NCBI GenBank assembly: GCA_050331715.1
Contig: JBHJGO010000068.1
Span: 1-52,094 of the forward strand
Direction: 5' to 3'
Length of the DNA: 52,094 bases
Source: JBHJGO01 sp050331715
GTDB lineage: Bacteria; Cyanobacteriota; Cyanobacteriia; Cyanobacteriales; Microcoleaceae
Each line of letters opens with the position of its first letter. The stretch's first letter is position 1. This document shows, piece by piece, positions 27,976 through 36,626 of this stretch. The translations under genes were made by a program, and so were the position numbers. The notes below the pieces were generated by a model. It was not told the origin of the DNA. It did no database searches and worked only from the letters and a program-made list of their open reading frames with translations.

Positions 27976-28569
27976 ATGCAAACCACATCCCCACTACCCA
28001 TCACCACCACACCCAGAATCCACGTTACCGACCGACTATTCTGGGAAATTTGCCAACAGAACCCAGAGCTGAGACTAGAACGCACTGCCCAAGGAGAATT
28101 AATTGTGAATCCACCAACCGGAGGCGAGACAGGGGGATCCAATGCCGATTTGATCATTGATATCGGTATCTGGAGTCGCAAAGCCAATCTAGGAAAGATT
28201 TTTGACTCCTCAACAGGCTTCAGGCTTCCCAATGGAGCCACTAGATCCCCTGATGTTTCTTGGGTTCTGTGGGACAGGTGGAACGACTTGCAGCCAGAAC
28301 AGCGCCGAAGTTTTATCCCCCTGGCTCCAGATTTTGCTTTAGAGCTGATGTCTCCCAGCGACAAATTGAGTGATGTTCAGGACAAGATGCAGGAATACAT
28401 AGATAACGGCGTTAGACTTGGCTGGTTGATTAATCTGGATGGCAAAACTGTTGAGATCTATCGGCTAGGTCAACCCGTTCAGGTTGTGAATATTCCTTGC
28501 ACTTTGAGGGGTGAGGATGTTCTGATTGGGCTTCAGTTGCAGATGAGTAAATCTGAACAGCAACACTAA
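27976..28569 (+). CDS. Uma2-family endonuclease-like protein
   Basis: This 197-residue protein shows the Uma2 (DUF820) core: VTDRLFWEICQQNPELRLER, GEPD-like IVNPPTGGETGGSNADLIID, the acidic PDVSWVL, LAPDFALELMSPSDKLSD and GVRLGWLINLDGKTVEIY. The spaced acidic residues match the restriction-endonuclease-like fold of this family. It has no coiled-coil tail, unlike the copy at 15068. The physiological role is unknown. It stands between narM and the convergent serine recombinase gene. Confidence 0.9.
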   Translation: MQTTSPLPITTTPRIHVTDRLFWEICQQNPELRLERTAQGELIVNPPTGGETGGSNADLIIDIGIWSRKANLGKIFDSSTGFRLPNGATRSPDVSWVLWDRWNDLQPEQRRSFIPLAPDFALELMSPSDKLSDVQDKMQEYIDNGVRLGWLINLDGKTVEIYRLGQPVQVVNIPCTLRGEDVLIGLQLQMSKSEQQH

Positions 28570-28617
28570 ATCTCATGCTCCCTCTGATCTGGTGTGAAGG
28601 AAACGAGTGTCATACAG

Positions 28618-29988
28618 CTACAAATACAACTGAAGCTTCAAATACCAGTGATCTTGCTGTCGAATCAGCTCAATTTGCCGAATAAATTCTCGAAAATAAA
28701 ATCGGCGTTCAGTTTCAGTTAAATCAAGCCAGAACTCAGGTAGGGAAACTGCCTGAGCTGTTTCTTTCAGGTTCACAGGGGGCAATTGAGCAATCTTTTT
28801 CTGCAACTCAGCAATCTCCGCTCGGAGTGTGTAGGCTCGCAGATCCGCTGTCGCCTGATCCAGGATTTCCGTTTCAATTAAACCAGGCAGTTGCTCTAGA
28901 ATCGCCTGTTTTCTGATAATTTCTTGCTGAATGGCTGTCTTGGCCTGTCCTAAACTCGGCAGGGCAAGATTCGCAACCGCACGGGGTAGATCCTGACAAA
29001 TGTTCTGGATCGTTGCTGTGAGAATTTCCTCGTAGTTAATCCCCCTGCACTTCGGTTGTTTGGGGCAAGCGGTTGGGCGCAGGTAAAGATATTCTGTAGC
29101 TTTGCGATGAGCCGTTACACGGGTAATCGTCATCAAACATTGACATTCACCACAGACAACTAAGCCAGACAACGAACGAGGCGCACTGGCAGATCGGGGG
29201 GACATTCGTTGATTTCGTTGGAGCAATCGATCAACCTGAGCCGCTTCTTCACGGGAAATAATCGGTACGTGAGTATTAGAAATCACCTCACCCGTCTTAT
29301 AGGCTAAGTCTCCTCGATACGCTGGATTCAGCAGCCAACGTCGTCCCGTCGTCACCGAAATTTTTTTGCCATGGCGTTCCTCCAGATAACGAACCGCCCC
29401 TCGTAGAGAACCATAGATTAGAAACCGTTCAAAAAAATCCTTCACAATATTTGCCGCACTTCGATCCACGGCATATCGATCCTTCCCTCGACGATAGCCA
29501 TAGGGCGCTTTACCAGGGGGAGGCAGGGCCTTAATCCGATTCTGAGCATGACCCTGGGTGATCTGGCGACTACGTTGCCGTTGTTGGAGTTCACTGAAAA
29601 ATTGAATCAGGTCAATTCTGGGAATCGCAGCATTTTGTTTCTGATTTGGCTGTCCCTGACGCAGCCCGTGAGCTTCCACCAGAATTAATTGAACATTCAG
29701 CTCCGCCAGACAGAGCAAACAATCATTCACCGCTTGAACAGAATCCCCCAATTCCTCCAAACAACGGACAAGCAGGTAGACGGAAGACTCTGTAGCATAG
29801 ACGCTTTGGCAGTCCTTCAACAATTGTTCGAGTTGCTGTCGCGCTCCCAAATCCCAGTACACTCGGTCAACCTCCCATCCCCAGATAGTTTGATCAGGGG
29901 TGTTCCCGATCAAGGGATCGCTGTAGGAATAGGCAAGAATTCTGACCAACCTCACATTCTTTAGCTGACAGCCCTCAGGAGTCAGCAT
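28618..29988 (-). CDS. Serine recombinase, XisF-like
   Basis: This 456-residue protein is a large serine-recombinase-type protein. It has an N-terminal resolvase-like domain (about 15-150, with a candidate nucleophile serine in ILAYSYSD), a recombinase domain (PPPGKAPYGYRRGKDRYAVD, then LLNPAYRGDLAYK), a zinc ribbon (CGECQCLM with CPKQPKC) and a C-terminal coiled coil. The closest known type is XisF, the fdxN-element excisionase of heterocystous cyanobacteria, but lone copies exist in many species that do not form heterocysts. No fdxN element or paired attachment site is visible. A GTG near residue 12 is an alternative start. Confidence 0.82.
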   Translation of the reverse strand: MLTPEGCQLKNVRLVRILAYSYSDPLIGNTPDQTIWGWEVDRVYWDLGARQQLEQLLKDCQSVYATESSVYLLVRCLEELGDSVQAVNDCLLCLAELNVQLILVEAHGLRQGQPNQKQNAAIPRIDLIQFFSELQQRQRSRQITQGHAQNRIKALPPPGKAPYGYRRGKDRYAVDRSAANIVKDFFERFLIYGSLRGAVRYLEERHGKKISVTTGRRWLLNPAYRGDLAYKTGEVISNTHVPIISREEAAQVDRLLQRNQRMSPRSASAPRSLSGLVVCGECQCLMTITRVTAHRKATEYLYLRPTACPKQPKCRGINYEEILTATIQNICQDLPRAVANLALPSLGQAKTAIQQEIIRKQAILEQLPGLIETEILDQATADLRAYTLRAEIAELQKKIAQLPPVNLKETAQAVSLPEFWLDLTETERRFYFREFIRQIELIRQQDHWYLKLQLYL

Positions 29989-30054
29989 TCAGTTTAGCAA
30001 GAATGAACGGATCTATAATGATTACCTTGAAAACAGTTTCCGACAACAAAACCT

Positions 30055-30726
30055 ATGACTTCCCCAGTTCTGTCTCCAAATCCTGTATCTCCTGAGACTG
30101 TACTTCAACAACTCTACTGGCGCTACGCGGTTAAAAAGTTTGATCCGACTCGCACCATTCCCGAAGAAACCTGGAAGATTTTAGAGCAAAGCTTAGTGCT
30201 TGCCCCATCCTCTTTTGGGTTGCAGCCCTGGAAGTTCTTTGTGGTACAGAACCCTGAACTGCGGCAACAACTGGTTGAGCATTCCTGGGGACAAACCCAG
30301 GTTGTTGATGCCTCCCATCTGGTGGTTCTGGCAATTCAGAAGGATGTCGATGCGGCTGATGTGGATCGGTATATTGATCTGATGTCTGAAGTTAGACAAG
30401 TTCCTACAGAGAAATTAAAAGGATTGTCTGACACGATTAAGGGCTTTATGAAACAGCCACCCTATCCCCTCGATCTGAACGAGTGGTCAACTCGACAGGT
30501 TTACATTGCGCTAGCTCAATTCATGGTCTGTGCCGCTATGCTAGGCATTGACACTTGCCCTATGGAAGGATTTGTACCTGATAAGTACGATGAAATTTTG
30601 GGGTTGCCGGCTCAGGGATATCATGCAGTTGTGGTTTGCACCGCAGGCTATCGTGCCGATGATGATAAGTATGCAACCATGACGAAGGTTCGTTATCCAA
30701 CTGAGGTTGTAGTCGAGTATATCTAA
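30055..30726 (+). CDS. Nitroreductase-family NAD(P)H oxidoreductase (NfsB-like)
   Basis: This 223-residue protein has the FMN-binding nitroreductase landmarks: RYAVKKFDPTRTIPEETW, the phosphate-binding APSSFGLQPWKF, then MLGIDTCPMEGF and GYRADDDKYA. It fits the NfsB/oxygen-insensitive group that reduces quinones, nitroaromatics or related acceptors with NAD(P)H as an FMN dimer. It stands alone between the XisF-like gene (divergent) and the tRNA-Ser promoter. Confidence 0.9.
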   Translation: MTSPVLSPNPVSPETVLQQLYWRYAVKKFDPTRTIPEETWKILEQSLVLAPSSFGLQPWKFFVVQNPELRQQLVEHSWGQTQVVDASHLVVLAIQKDVDAADVDRYIDLMSEVRQVPTEKLKGLSDTIKGFMKQPPYPLDLNEWSTRQVYIALAQFMVCAAMLGIDTCPMEGFVPDKYDEILGLPAQGYHAVVVCTAGYRADDDKYATMTKVRYPTEVVVEYI

Positions 30727-30790
30727 TGGTTCTAGAGGCAAGTGAGAAACATATCCCCATTTGCCTTTTCCGATTAACCTGCACAATGTG

Positions 30791-30819
30791 TTAGATCCTT
30801 CAGAGATTTTGTCTATAAT
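30791..30819 (+). promoter_or_regulatory. Promoter of the tRNA-Ser gene
   Basis: TTAGAT at 30791-30796 and a perfect TATAAT at 30814-30819 are separated by 17 bases. The tRNA begins 43 bases further on. Confidence 0.55.
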
Positions 30820-30862
30820 AGAGAGTCATTGCTGTTGAATTAAAAGAGGAGCAGCAAGCTCT

Positions 30863-30947
30863 GGAGAAGTGGCAGAGTGGTCGAATGCGCTCGACTTGAA
30901 ATCGAGTGTACGGCAACGTACCGTGGGTTCGAATCCCACCTTCTCCG
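30863..30947 (+). tRNA. trnS-UGA: tRNA-Ser (UGA anticodon)
   Basis: The 85-base sequence folds as a class II tRNA. The acceptor stem is GGAGAAG/CTTCTCC with discriminator G. The anticodon loop CTTGAAA carries TGA between CTCGA and TCGAG arms. There is a long variable arm (TACGGCAACGTA) and a T arm GTGGGTTCGAATCCCAC. The CCA end is not encoded. It lies directly ahead of an integrase gene and is the likely integration target. Confidence 0.95.
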
Positions 30948-30960
30948 TTAGGTTTCAGGG

Positions 30961-31088
30961 GTGGATCACCTGAAAAAGGGCACTTGAAAACCCAGTTTGA
31001 TGTCAATTTGATGTCAAACTCCTCAGTTTAGTTTCCCTACTTTTGAAATTTTTAGCCCCATGAGTGGATCGTGGATCACCTCATGGGG
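30961..31088. repeat. Phased repeats and hairpin between tRNA-Ser and integrase
   Basis: GTGGATCACCT occurs at 30961-30971 and 31071-31081. TTTGATGTCAA occurs twice in tandem at 30996-31006 and 31007-31017. A 9-bp stem CCCCATGAG/CTCATGGGG spans 31056-31088. Short direct repeats at this position fit arm-type integrase or excisionase sites, and the hairpin could also end the integrase transcript. Confidence 0.5.
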
Positions 31089-31104
31089 TTTCGCTGGATC
31101 GGAT

Positions 31105-32229
31105 TTAAAGTTCGGGGATCGTGATTTCTCGAATCAGGCCAGCGTAATGGCGATAGATGATTTCTGAAGAATTCCCCACCAACTTGGCCACCTCTTGCAC
31201 GGGCAAGCCCTTCTGTAAACAAAGTGTGATGAAGGTGTGACGGGTTTGATAGGGTTTCCGGCGCTCCAGTCCGAGATCGCTAAGAATCGCATACCACCGA
31301 TTTCTAAAGGAGCGACAGCTAAACATATTTCCCTTCGTGCTGGGGAATACCCAGAGAGAGTTATGTTCTGATCGCTGATCATCCAGAATTTTCTGCAACT
31401 GTCGATTAATCGGAATTGAGCGTCTGGCTTGAGTTTTCAGTCCTTTCACCAATTCTCGACCGTTTTCTCCTTCGACTACGGCAGAGGAAAATGTCAGCTT
31501 ATCCCCTCTAATGTCAGGCCAGGTCAGAGCTGCTGCTTCGCTGTGGCGGCAGCCAGTGAAAAATACAAACCGGACAAACCCATAATAGTGAGGATAGTTT
31601 TTGAAGGCTTGGATGATAGAGTCCCGTTCTTCAACGGTGAAGGGATTGATATCGGTATCTTCTCCGTTTCCCTTTGTCCTGGGGACTTTAAGCCGCTCAA
31701 AGGGTGAGCGTTCAATCTCGATTAATCGACTGGCGATCGCCCAATTTAAGCAGGCATTGATCTGAACAACCAAGCGGCGGGCAGTGTCTCTGGAAAGCGT
31801 GAGGATTGCCCAATCAATGAATTTTTGAGCATAGCCGTCGGTGTCCACACCAGGCCTAATTCTTGCATAGGGTGACCGGGACAAGTGTCTCAACATCACC
31901 TGATAGCCATTTTTCCAAGTGCCCGGTCTGGCAGATTTCCGTTTAGTTTCAATGTAGCGTTCGTACAGCTCAACTAACGTTAATGTCTGTTCCCGAATCT
32001 GGGGTTTTTCGATGCGATACTTTTCTAGAGTCGGGTCAAATCGTCCGTATAGGATATCGTGTTCGATTTCGAGTGCAATTGTTTCAGCAACTCTGTGATT
32101 CTCTGGAGTATCTTGTAAACCGAGTGATAGGGACTTTTGACGACCACCAAACACTGCGCGAGGCAAAGTCAGACGTAGGCAACCATAACGGCTATTGATT
32201 CCAACTTTTCCTTTGTATCTTTTTGGCAT
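31105..32229 (-). CDS. Tyrosine-family site-specific integrase
   Basis: The 374-residue protein has an N-terminal arm-binding domain of the DUF3596/AP2-like phage type (GINSRYGCLRLTLPRAVFGG), a SAM-like core-binding domain (about 100-200) and a C-terminal catalytic domain. The catalytic residues visible are the Arg in FFTGCRHSEAAALTW, the TRHTFIT box and the nucleophile Tyr in IYRHYAG. It is adjacent to tRNA-Ser. Its ATG follows directly on the stop codon of the VapE gene, so translation is probably coupled. Confidence 0.93.
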   Translation of the reverse strand: MPKRYKGKVGINSRYGCLRLTLPRAVFGGRQKSLSLGLQDTPENHRVAETIALEIEHDILYGRFDPTLEKYRIEKPQIREQTLTLVELYERYIETKRKSARPGTWKNGYQVMLRHLSRSPYARIRPGVDTDGYAQKFIDWAILTLSRDTARRLVVQINACLNWAIASRLIEIERSPFERLKVPRTKGNGEDTDINPFTVEERDSIIQAFKNYPHYYGFVRFVFFTGCRHSEAAALTWPDIRGDKLTFSSAVVEGENGRELVKGLKTQARRSIPINRQLQKILDDQRSEHNSLWVFPSTKGNMFSCRSFRNRWYAILSDLGLERRKPYQTRHTFITLCLQKGLPVQEVAKLVGNSSEIIYRHYAGLIREITIPEL

Positions 32230-33951
32230 TTATGAAGATGACTGATAGCGCTCCAGAGCAAATTTCAATTGACGGAGTTCAGGAACCGTTAACGTGCTGA
32301 TGTATTTCTTGCTGAAGTGGTGGCTCAAGAAGTCCTGGAATTGCTGTTCTGGGATGTTGAACCGATGAACTAAAGCCTGACACTCGGCAATTAACTGATT
32401 TTCTTCCGTAGGTGGATCGGTTTCAGGTGGGGGATCCTGGCTGTCGCTGGTCTCCGGTGGAGTTGCTGGAGGTGGTAACGGTTTTTGTTCAGGCTGCGGT
32501 TCAGACTCGGGATCTCGACGATAACCTCTCGGTCGGCGTCCATCTCTGACCAGTCGGCAAGAGCGCCACTTCAGTCGAGACATGGTACGCCTCACCTGTT
32601 GTTCTGCCGAACGGATCTCGCGGGGATTATTCAGGTCAACTTGCAGCGCATCTAGTAATTCTTGGGTGGTGGCTTCCGACTTATCGGCAATGAATTCCTC
32701 AATTCGGTCATCTAGAACTGAGAAACTGTAGAATTCTTCGTTGGCTTGGTTAGACATCTTTTGCTCCTCCAGTGTCAAATGCCAGGGATAGCATTGGTGG
32801 AATAACTCCATCGCAGCCCCCCAGATCAAATCCCGTTCGCGTCTGAGTTGTTCAATTGGAACCACCTGCTTCACTGGAATAATCCAAAATCGCCGCGAGC
32901 CTGTCGGGTCGGTGAGGAGATCCTGTTGATTGGAGGTTCCGACTATGATTGACTTTCTGGGCATCCGCTTGAGCTTTCGAGCATAGGGAGGCCGTACCCG
33001 ATCTTCTGTACAGCTGAGGAAGGCCTTCACAGCTCCATTCATTTTGCGACCGACCACGGTTTCTAGTTCTGCCCATTCCAGGCACCAGCTGGTGTGTACC
33101 TTCAGAAGCTGGTCTTTTTGATTGAAGTCTCCCATGTCGTCACAGAAATTCTCTTCCCCAAACAACACTTTGAAAAAGGTGGACTTGCCAATGCCCTGCT
33201 GTTCTGATTGGAGAATTAAAGTTGAATCATGTTTACAACCGGGGAAGACAATTCGAGCGATCGCCGCAATCAATGTCTTTTTCAGATAGATGTCGTGGAT
33301 AGGGTCTGTTGTGCCAAAGTAACGTTTTGATAGATCATCCAGAAAGCTGACGCTTCTGGCAGATTTTTGAAACCGTTCATGGCATTGCTCCAGGTAATTC
33401 CGAATGGGATTGTAGGCATTCTCTAGGGCAATCTTGCTAATCATACCTTCCAGTTGACGAGTGCCTGTTTTGATCTCTAGGCCGAAGTTCATGGCAATTT
33501 CGAGCTGGGGATACTCCAAATCTGTGGGCCGTCCATCAATTTCGATTTCCTGGGTCATCTGATTGAAGCGAATTCGGTTTTTCACCGTGCGGCGGAGGAG
33601 AAGAAACTGTTTCAGCACCTTGGGGAGTTCGGTGATCTGATTGTGTTTCTCTTGTTCCTGGTAGGCTTCCTCCAAGCCATTCTGTATTGCTTCTAGCCGT
33701 TCCAACTGCTCAGCTGTAATGTGACCCTGATTAATTCTGTCAATCCATTGCTGATATTCTCGGTCTGGCTCAGTTAGGATTCGGGCAATTCCTTTCGTGT
33801 CCCCACAATTGAAGCAATTGTACTTGCCAGTTTTGAGATTAATGCTGAGGTTATGGCCGGAACAAACTGGACAAAAGTACTTACTGGCTTCCTTGGCCTT
33901 AACCAGTTTTTCTAAATGGTCTCGAATGTCGAAATCTAAAGTCTGACTCAT
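32230..33951 (-). CDS. VapE/VirE-family primase-helicase protein
   Basis: The 573-residue protein has an N-terminal zinc ribbon with Cys27, Cys30, Cys46 and Cys49, as in primases. It is followed by a VirE/VapE-type P-loop ATPase with Walker A QQGIGKST (about 251-258), a Walker-B-like CLEWAELE and the family motif VGTSNQQDLLTDPTGSRRFW. The C-terminus has a proline-rich stretch and a helical tail. Such proteins serve as replication or helper functions of phages, satellites and pathogenicity islands. It is directly upstream of the integrase gene and shares its transcript. No structural phage genes are present. Confidence 0.88.
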   Translation of the reverse strand: MSQTLDFDIRDHLEKLVKAKEASKYFCPVCSGHNLSINLKTGKYNCFNCGDTKGIARILTEPDREYQQWIDRINQGHITAEQLERLEAIQNGLEEAYQEQEKHNQITELPKVLKQFLLLRRTVKNRIRFNQMTQEIEIDGRPTDLEYPQLEIAMNFGLEIKTGTRQLEGMISKIALENAYNPIRNYLEQCHERFQKSARSVSFLDDLSKRYFGTTDPIHDIYLKKTLIAAIARIVFPGCKHDSTLILQSEQQGIGKSTFFKVLFGEENFCDDMGDFNQKDQLLKVHTSWCLEWAELETVVGRKMNGAVKAFLSCTEDRVRPPYARKLKRMPRKSIIVGTSNQQDLLTDPTGSRRFWIIPVKQVVPIEQLRRERDLIWGAAMELFHQCYPWHLTLEEQKMSNQANEEFYSFSVLDDRIEEFIADKSEATTQELLDALQVDLNNPREIRSAEQQVRRTMSRLKWRSCRLVRDGRRPRGYRRDPESEPQPEQKPLPPPATPPETSDSQDPPPETDPPTEENQLIAECQALVHRFNIPEQQFQDFLSHHFSKKYISTLTVPELRQLKFALERYQSSS

Positions 33952-34042
33952 GATTGATTTATCCAGATGAGATTAATTCTGGAAACCCGTTATGTGGATT
34001 CTGGTTTTTGCTAAAACACCCAAACACCCTGAGATCCAACCA

Positions 34043-34070
34043 CAAAAAAACAGGTGAGATGATTCACCTG
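34043..34070 (-). terminator. Intrinsic terminator
   Basis: On the minus strand CAGGTGA and TCACCTG form a 7-bp stem with a six-base loop followed by seven T residues. It lies four bases after the stop of the decayed small gene at 34074 and would end its transcript ahead of the VapE gene. Confidence 0.7.
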
Positions 34071-34073
34071 CCT

Positions 34074-34369
34074 TCAAGAAGTTGTGTTGTCTTCTTTCCC
34101 TATTGCGGTTTTCTGAATGTGCTTCAGAAGTTCGGTAATTTTGTTGAGCCGCTCAATCCGATCATTCGCTTCTGCGACAACTTTTTGCTCTTCGACAACC
34201 AAGTTATCGATGGTCTCCAAGACCATGGGAATGAGGGCTACTGCGTCTTTCCCATACCCAGTGCCCCCTCGCCCAACTGGTTGATCAGTTCGTTGACGGA
34301 GACCTGTTGAGACTCGGCCAGAGCTATCAACCCCTGTTCGGCAGTGTAACTACTCAGGCTTATGCTACC
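34074..34369 (-). pseudogene. Frameshifted small hypothetical gene of the integrative element
   Basis: Two adjacent minus-strand frames together give one plausible small protein. The first reads SYTAEQGLIALAESQQVSVN and ends after EGALGMGKTQ. The other carries on as GKDAVALIPMVLETIDNLVV and a charged coiled coil, and stops at 34074. Adding one G to the run of five at 34264-34268 would join them as EGGTGYGKDAVAL. No start codon is left upstream, because a TGA precedes the first frame. It resembles short cyanobacterial regulators of mobile elements, but no function is claimed. Confidence 0.5.
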
Positions 34370-34562
34370 TCAGATTACCTTTACCAGACTTGATAGGATT
34401 GCCTCGGGGTCGGCTCGACCCTGCTTTTGCTTCCCTTAAGAAGAAAGAGTATCTGACTACTCGTATTGAGTTCTCCAGAGTCACTGTTTTCTAAGTACTT
34501 CTCTTGCCGGTTTTCAAAAGTTTTCTGCACCACCAAGGATATCACCCTGAATAAAGAATGAA

Positions 34563-34591
34563 GCCGCCCATCTAGTCAAAAGATAGGTGGC
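34563..34591 (-). terminator. Terminator-like hairpin after the radical SAM gene
   Basis: On the minus strand GCCACCTATCT pairs with AGATGGGCGGC around a seven-base loop, with one wobble and one mismatch, followed by a T-rich stretch. It lies just past the stop codon of the radical SAM gene. Confidence 0.5.
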
Positions 34592-34593
34592 CA

Positions 34594-36246
34594 TTATTTT
34601 ATCGATTGATTGTCTACCCCCGCTGCATTGGCAAATCCCGATACCGCTAAATGTTTCTTCAGGGTTGCTTCAGGCAATGGGCCTTGCAGATGGCTCCAGG
34701 GAAGCACTTGATCCAGATCCCAATCCTGATGCACGTAGAATTCAAATTCTGGCAATTGGCCCTTGAGTTCCTTGAAGGCCCGTTTGTAGCTACCTAGGGA
34801 TTCTCCATGATCTCGAACCAATTCCAATAGATGAGACAACCGCCTATCTCCCCTGGAAATTAGCGCTTGAATCGCTGACCACTTATAACTTTCAGGCCGA
34901 AAATCAATGCCTTGGGAACGCAGCTTTTTCTCTAAAAATTTCAACCGTTTCTCAGCCTCTCGATTCACGCCGTACCACTGGAAGGGGGTGTGTGACTTAG
35001 GAACAAAGGTACTACACCCCAGAGTTAACTTTAAACCTGGAGCTGCCTGTTTCAACTGTTGCATCATCGTGACAGTTGCCTCTAAATCTTCCGGTTCTTC
35101 CCCTGGAATTCCGACCATGCCATAGAGCTTGATCCCCTTCAACCCTCCGGCCTTCGCGTTGATTGCTGCCTGAACAATTTCATCGGTGGTTAATTTCTTA
35201 TTAATCACTTCGCGCAAACGGTCACTTCCGGTTTCAACGGCAATTGTAATACTGCGAGTATCTCGCTTTACTAAGGTTTCAACTAACTTGGGCGTCACGG
35301 TATTCGTCCGAACGGAGGCAATACTGAGGCGAATCCCATCATATTTCGGTTGACTGAGGTATTCAAGCAATGTTTCAAACTCTGGATGTTGCGTGACCGA
35401 TGCCCCTAGCAAACCGATTCTAGAAGTTACCATTAATCCCTTCTCTATCGCTGGAATGAGTGAACCTTCTAAACTAGCTGTTCTAAAAGGCAAAGTTAAA
35501 TAGCTAGCCAAGCAGAACCGACACATTTCTGGACAACTTCGTACCACTTCCACCATGTAGATATTTTCCCAGGCTGCTTTCTCCGTCACCACCGTTGACG
35601 CGGAGAGAATATTACTACGGTAGGTTTGTTTCTGCACCTGGGCAGCAATCTCTGAATCAAGCGGTTGAATTGACTGAATTGAACCGGTGGGGGAATCGTA
35701 TTGAATCTCGTACAAACTTGGAACATAAATGCCAGGAACTTGAGCCAAATGTTTTAATTGAGCCGCTCGATTATCTGCTCTGACCTGTTTATAGGCTTCG
35801 ATAAATTCTCCCAGTAAATTCTCTCCATCTCCCAGTAAAATGACATCAAAAAAGTCAGCAAAGGGTTCAGGGTTTGCCGTCAGAACTGGGCCGCCACCAA
35901 ATATCAGAGGATGAACATTCTCTCGTTCAACTGCTCTCAAGGGCAGATCAAATTCTTCCAACTGCGACAGAATATTGGTATAGTCCAATTCCCAGGAAAA
36001 AGAAAACCCGATTAATTCTGGCTGTGTCGGTAAGGGTTCATGAATATCGGTAAAAAATCGACTCACCTGAACATCAGGACGTAGCGCCAAAGTTGCCCAG
36101 ATCAGTTGATAGCCCAAACTCGTAATCCCAACACTATATTCATTGGGAAAAGCAAAAATAATTGGAACAGCATTTACATCGGGCGTGGTGGGTGTAAAGA
36201 GTAGCCGTTCGAGATCAAATGGATTCGTATTCTGTGAGTTTCCCAC
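34594..36246 (-). CDS. Radical SAM protein, B12-binding-like (TIGR03960-like)
   Basis: The 550-residue protein has an N-terminal B12-binding-like Rossmann domain (about 15-170, with VGITSLGYQLI and LIFGGGPVLTANPEPFADFF) and a radical SAM domain whose CxxxCxxC cluster motif is in RSCPEMCRFC. A glycine-rich SAM contact (KLYGMVGIPGEEPEDL) follows. The C-terminus resembles the region of TIGR03960/DUF2344 partners. The reaction is unknown; related proteins may act in tRNA or lipid modification. The start is GTG at 36244-36246, since no ATG lies ahead of the fold. Short AGGATC-like heptamer repeats lie directly upstream. Confidence 0.85.
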   Translation of the reverse strand: MGNSQNTNPFDLERLLFTPTTPDVNAVPIIFAFPNEYSVGITSLGYQLIWATLALRPDVQVSRFFTDIHEPLPTQPELIGFSFSWELDYTNILSQLEEFDLPLRAVERENVHPLIFGGGPVLTANPEPFADFFDVILLGDGENLLGEFIEAYKQVRADNRAAQLKHLAQVPGIYVPSLYEIQYDSPTGSIQSIQPLDSEIAAQVQKQTYRSNILSASTVVTEKAAWENIYMVEVVRSCPEMCRFCLASYLTLPFRTASLEGSLIPAIEKGLMVTSRIGLLGASVTQHPEFETLLEYLSQPKYDGIRLSIASVRTNTVTPKLVETLVKRDTRSITIAVETGSDRLREVINKKLTTDEIVQAAINAKAGGLKGIKLYGMVGIPGEEPEDLEATVTMMQQLKQAAPGLKLTLGCSTFVPKSHTPFQWYGVNREAEKRLKFLEKKLRSQGIDFRPESYKWSAIQALISRGDRRLSHLLELVRDHGESLGSYKRAFKELKGQLPEFEFYVHQDWDLDQVLPWSHLQGPLPEATLKKHLAVSGFANAAGVDNQSIK

Positions 36247-36250
36247 TAGA

Positions 36251-36271
36251 AGGTATCAGGTATCAGGTATC
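36251..36271. repeat. Heptamer tandem repeat AGGTATC x3
   Basis: AGGTATC is repeated three times at 36251-36271, with weaker copies further on to about 36293. Short heptamer tandem repeats are a known feature of filamentous cyanobacterial intergenic DNA. Confidence 0.75.
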
Positions 36272-36298
36272 AGTTTTTAGCTATCAGGTTTCGAGTTT

Positions 36299-36553
36299 CT
36301 ATCCGTATCTTAGCTTGAAGAATAGGATCGTTGTGGCGAGCAGGAAGGTAACGATGTTGGCGATAACGAGTGGAAAATCTCCAATTAACAGACCATAGAC
36401 CAGCCACAGAAAAACACCCGTACAGAAAATGACGAACATTTCCAGCGAAACATCCTTGGCTGACTTTGATTTCCAGGTTTTGATCACCTGCGGTAGAAAT
36501 GCAATGGTTGTCAGGCTTCCAGCCAACAAACCGACCCCTTCGACAAAATCCAT
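36299..36553 (-). CDS. SemiSWEET sugar transporter
   Basis: The 84-residue protein has three transmembrane helices and the PQ-loop motif in AFLPQVIKTWKSKSAKDVS, followed by FLWLVYGLLIGDFPLVIANI. This is the single triple-helix bundle of bacterial SemiSWEETs, which dimerise to move sugars across the inner membrane. It is one of the more conserved cyanobacterial small transporters. The substrate is not known. Confidence 0.9.
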   Translation of the reverse strand: MDFVEGVGLLAGSLTTIAFLPQVIKTWKSKSAKDVSLEMFVIFCTGVFLWLVYGLLIGDFPLVIANIVTFLLATTILFFKLRYG

Positions 36554-36626
36554 GAAAAAATAGATATGCTGTTAGCCTCTTTATTCTAAGTCTTCTCAGC
36601 TCACACGACGGTTTGCAAGATTACCT

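Larger units (their letters stand above)
30948..34480. mobile_element. Integrative element next to tRNA-Ser
   Basis: A tyrosine integrase gene, a VapE-type primase/helicase gene and a decayed small gene lie between the 3' end of tRNA-Ser and the radical SAM gene. This is the usual layout of a satellite-like integrative element. The left edge is taken as the end of the tRNA. I found no second copy of the tRNA 3' end in 33950-34590, so the right edge is a guess and the element may be a truncated remnant. Confidence 0.55.

Noticed and set aside
28618..29988. A programmed fdxN-type excision element around the XisF-like gene
   Set aside because: No fdxN gene and no paired attachment repeats are visible nearby; lone XisF-like genes are common.
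33954..34593. A second copy of the tRNA-Ser 3' end as right attachment site
   Set aside because: I looked for the T-arm and acceptor sequence in this stretch and found only short chance matches such as GTTCTCC.
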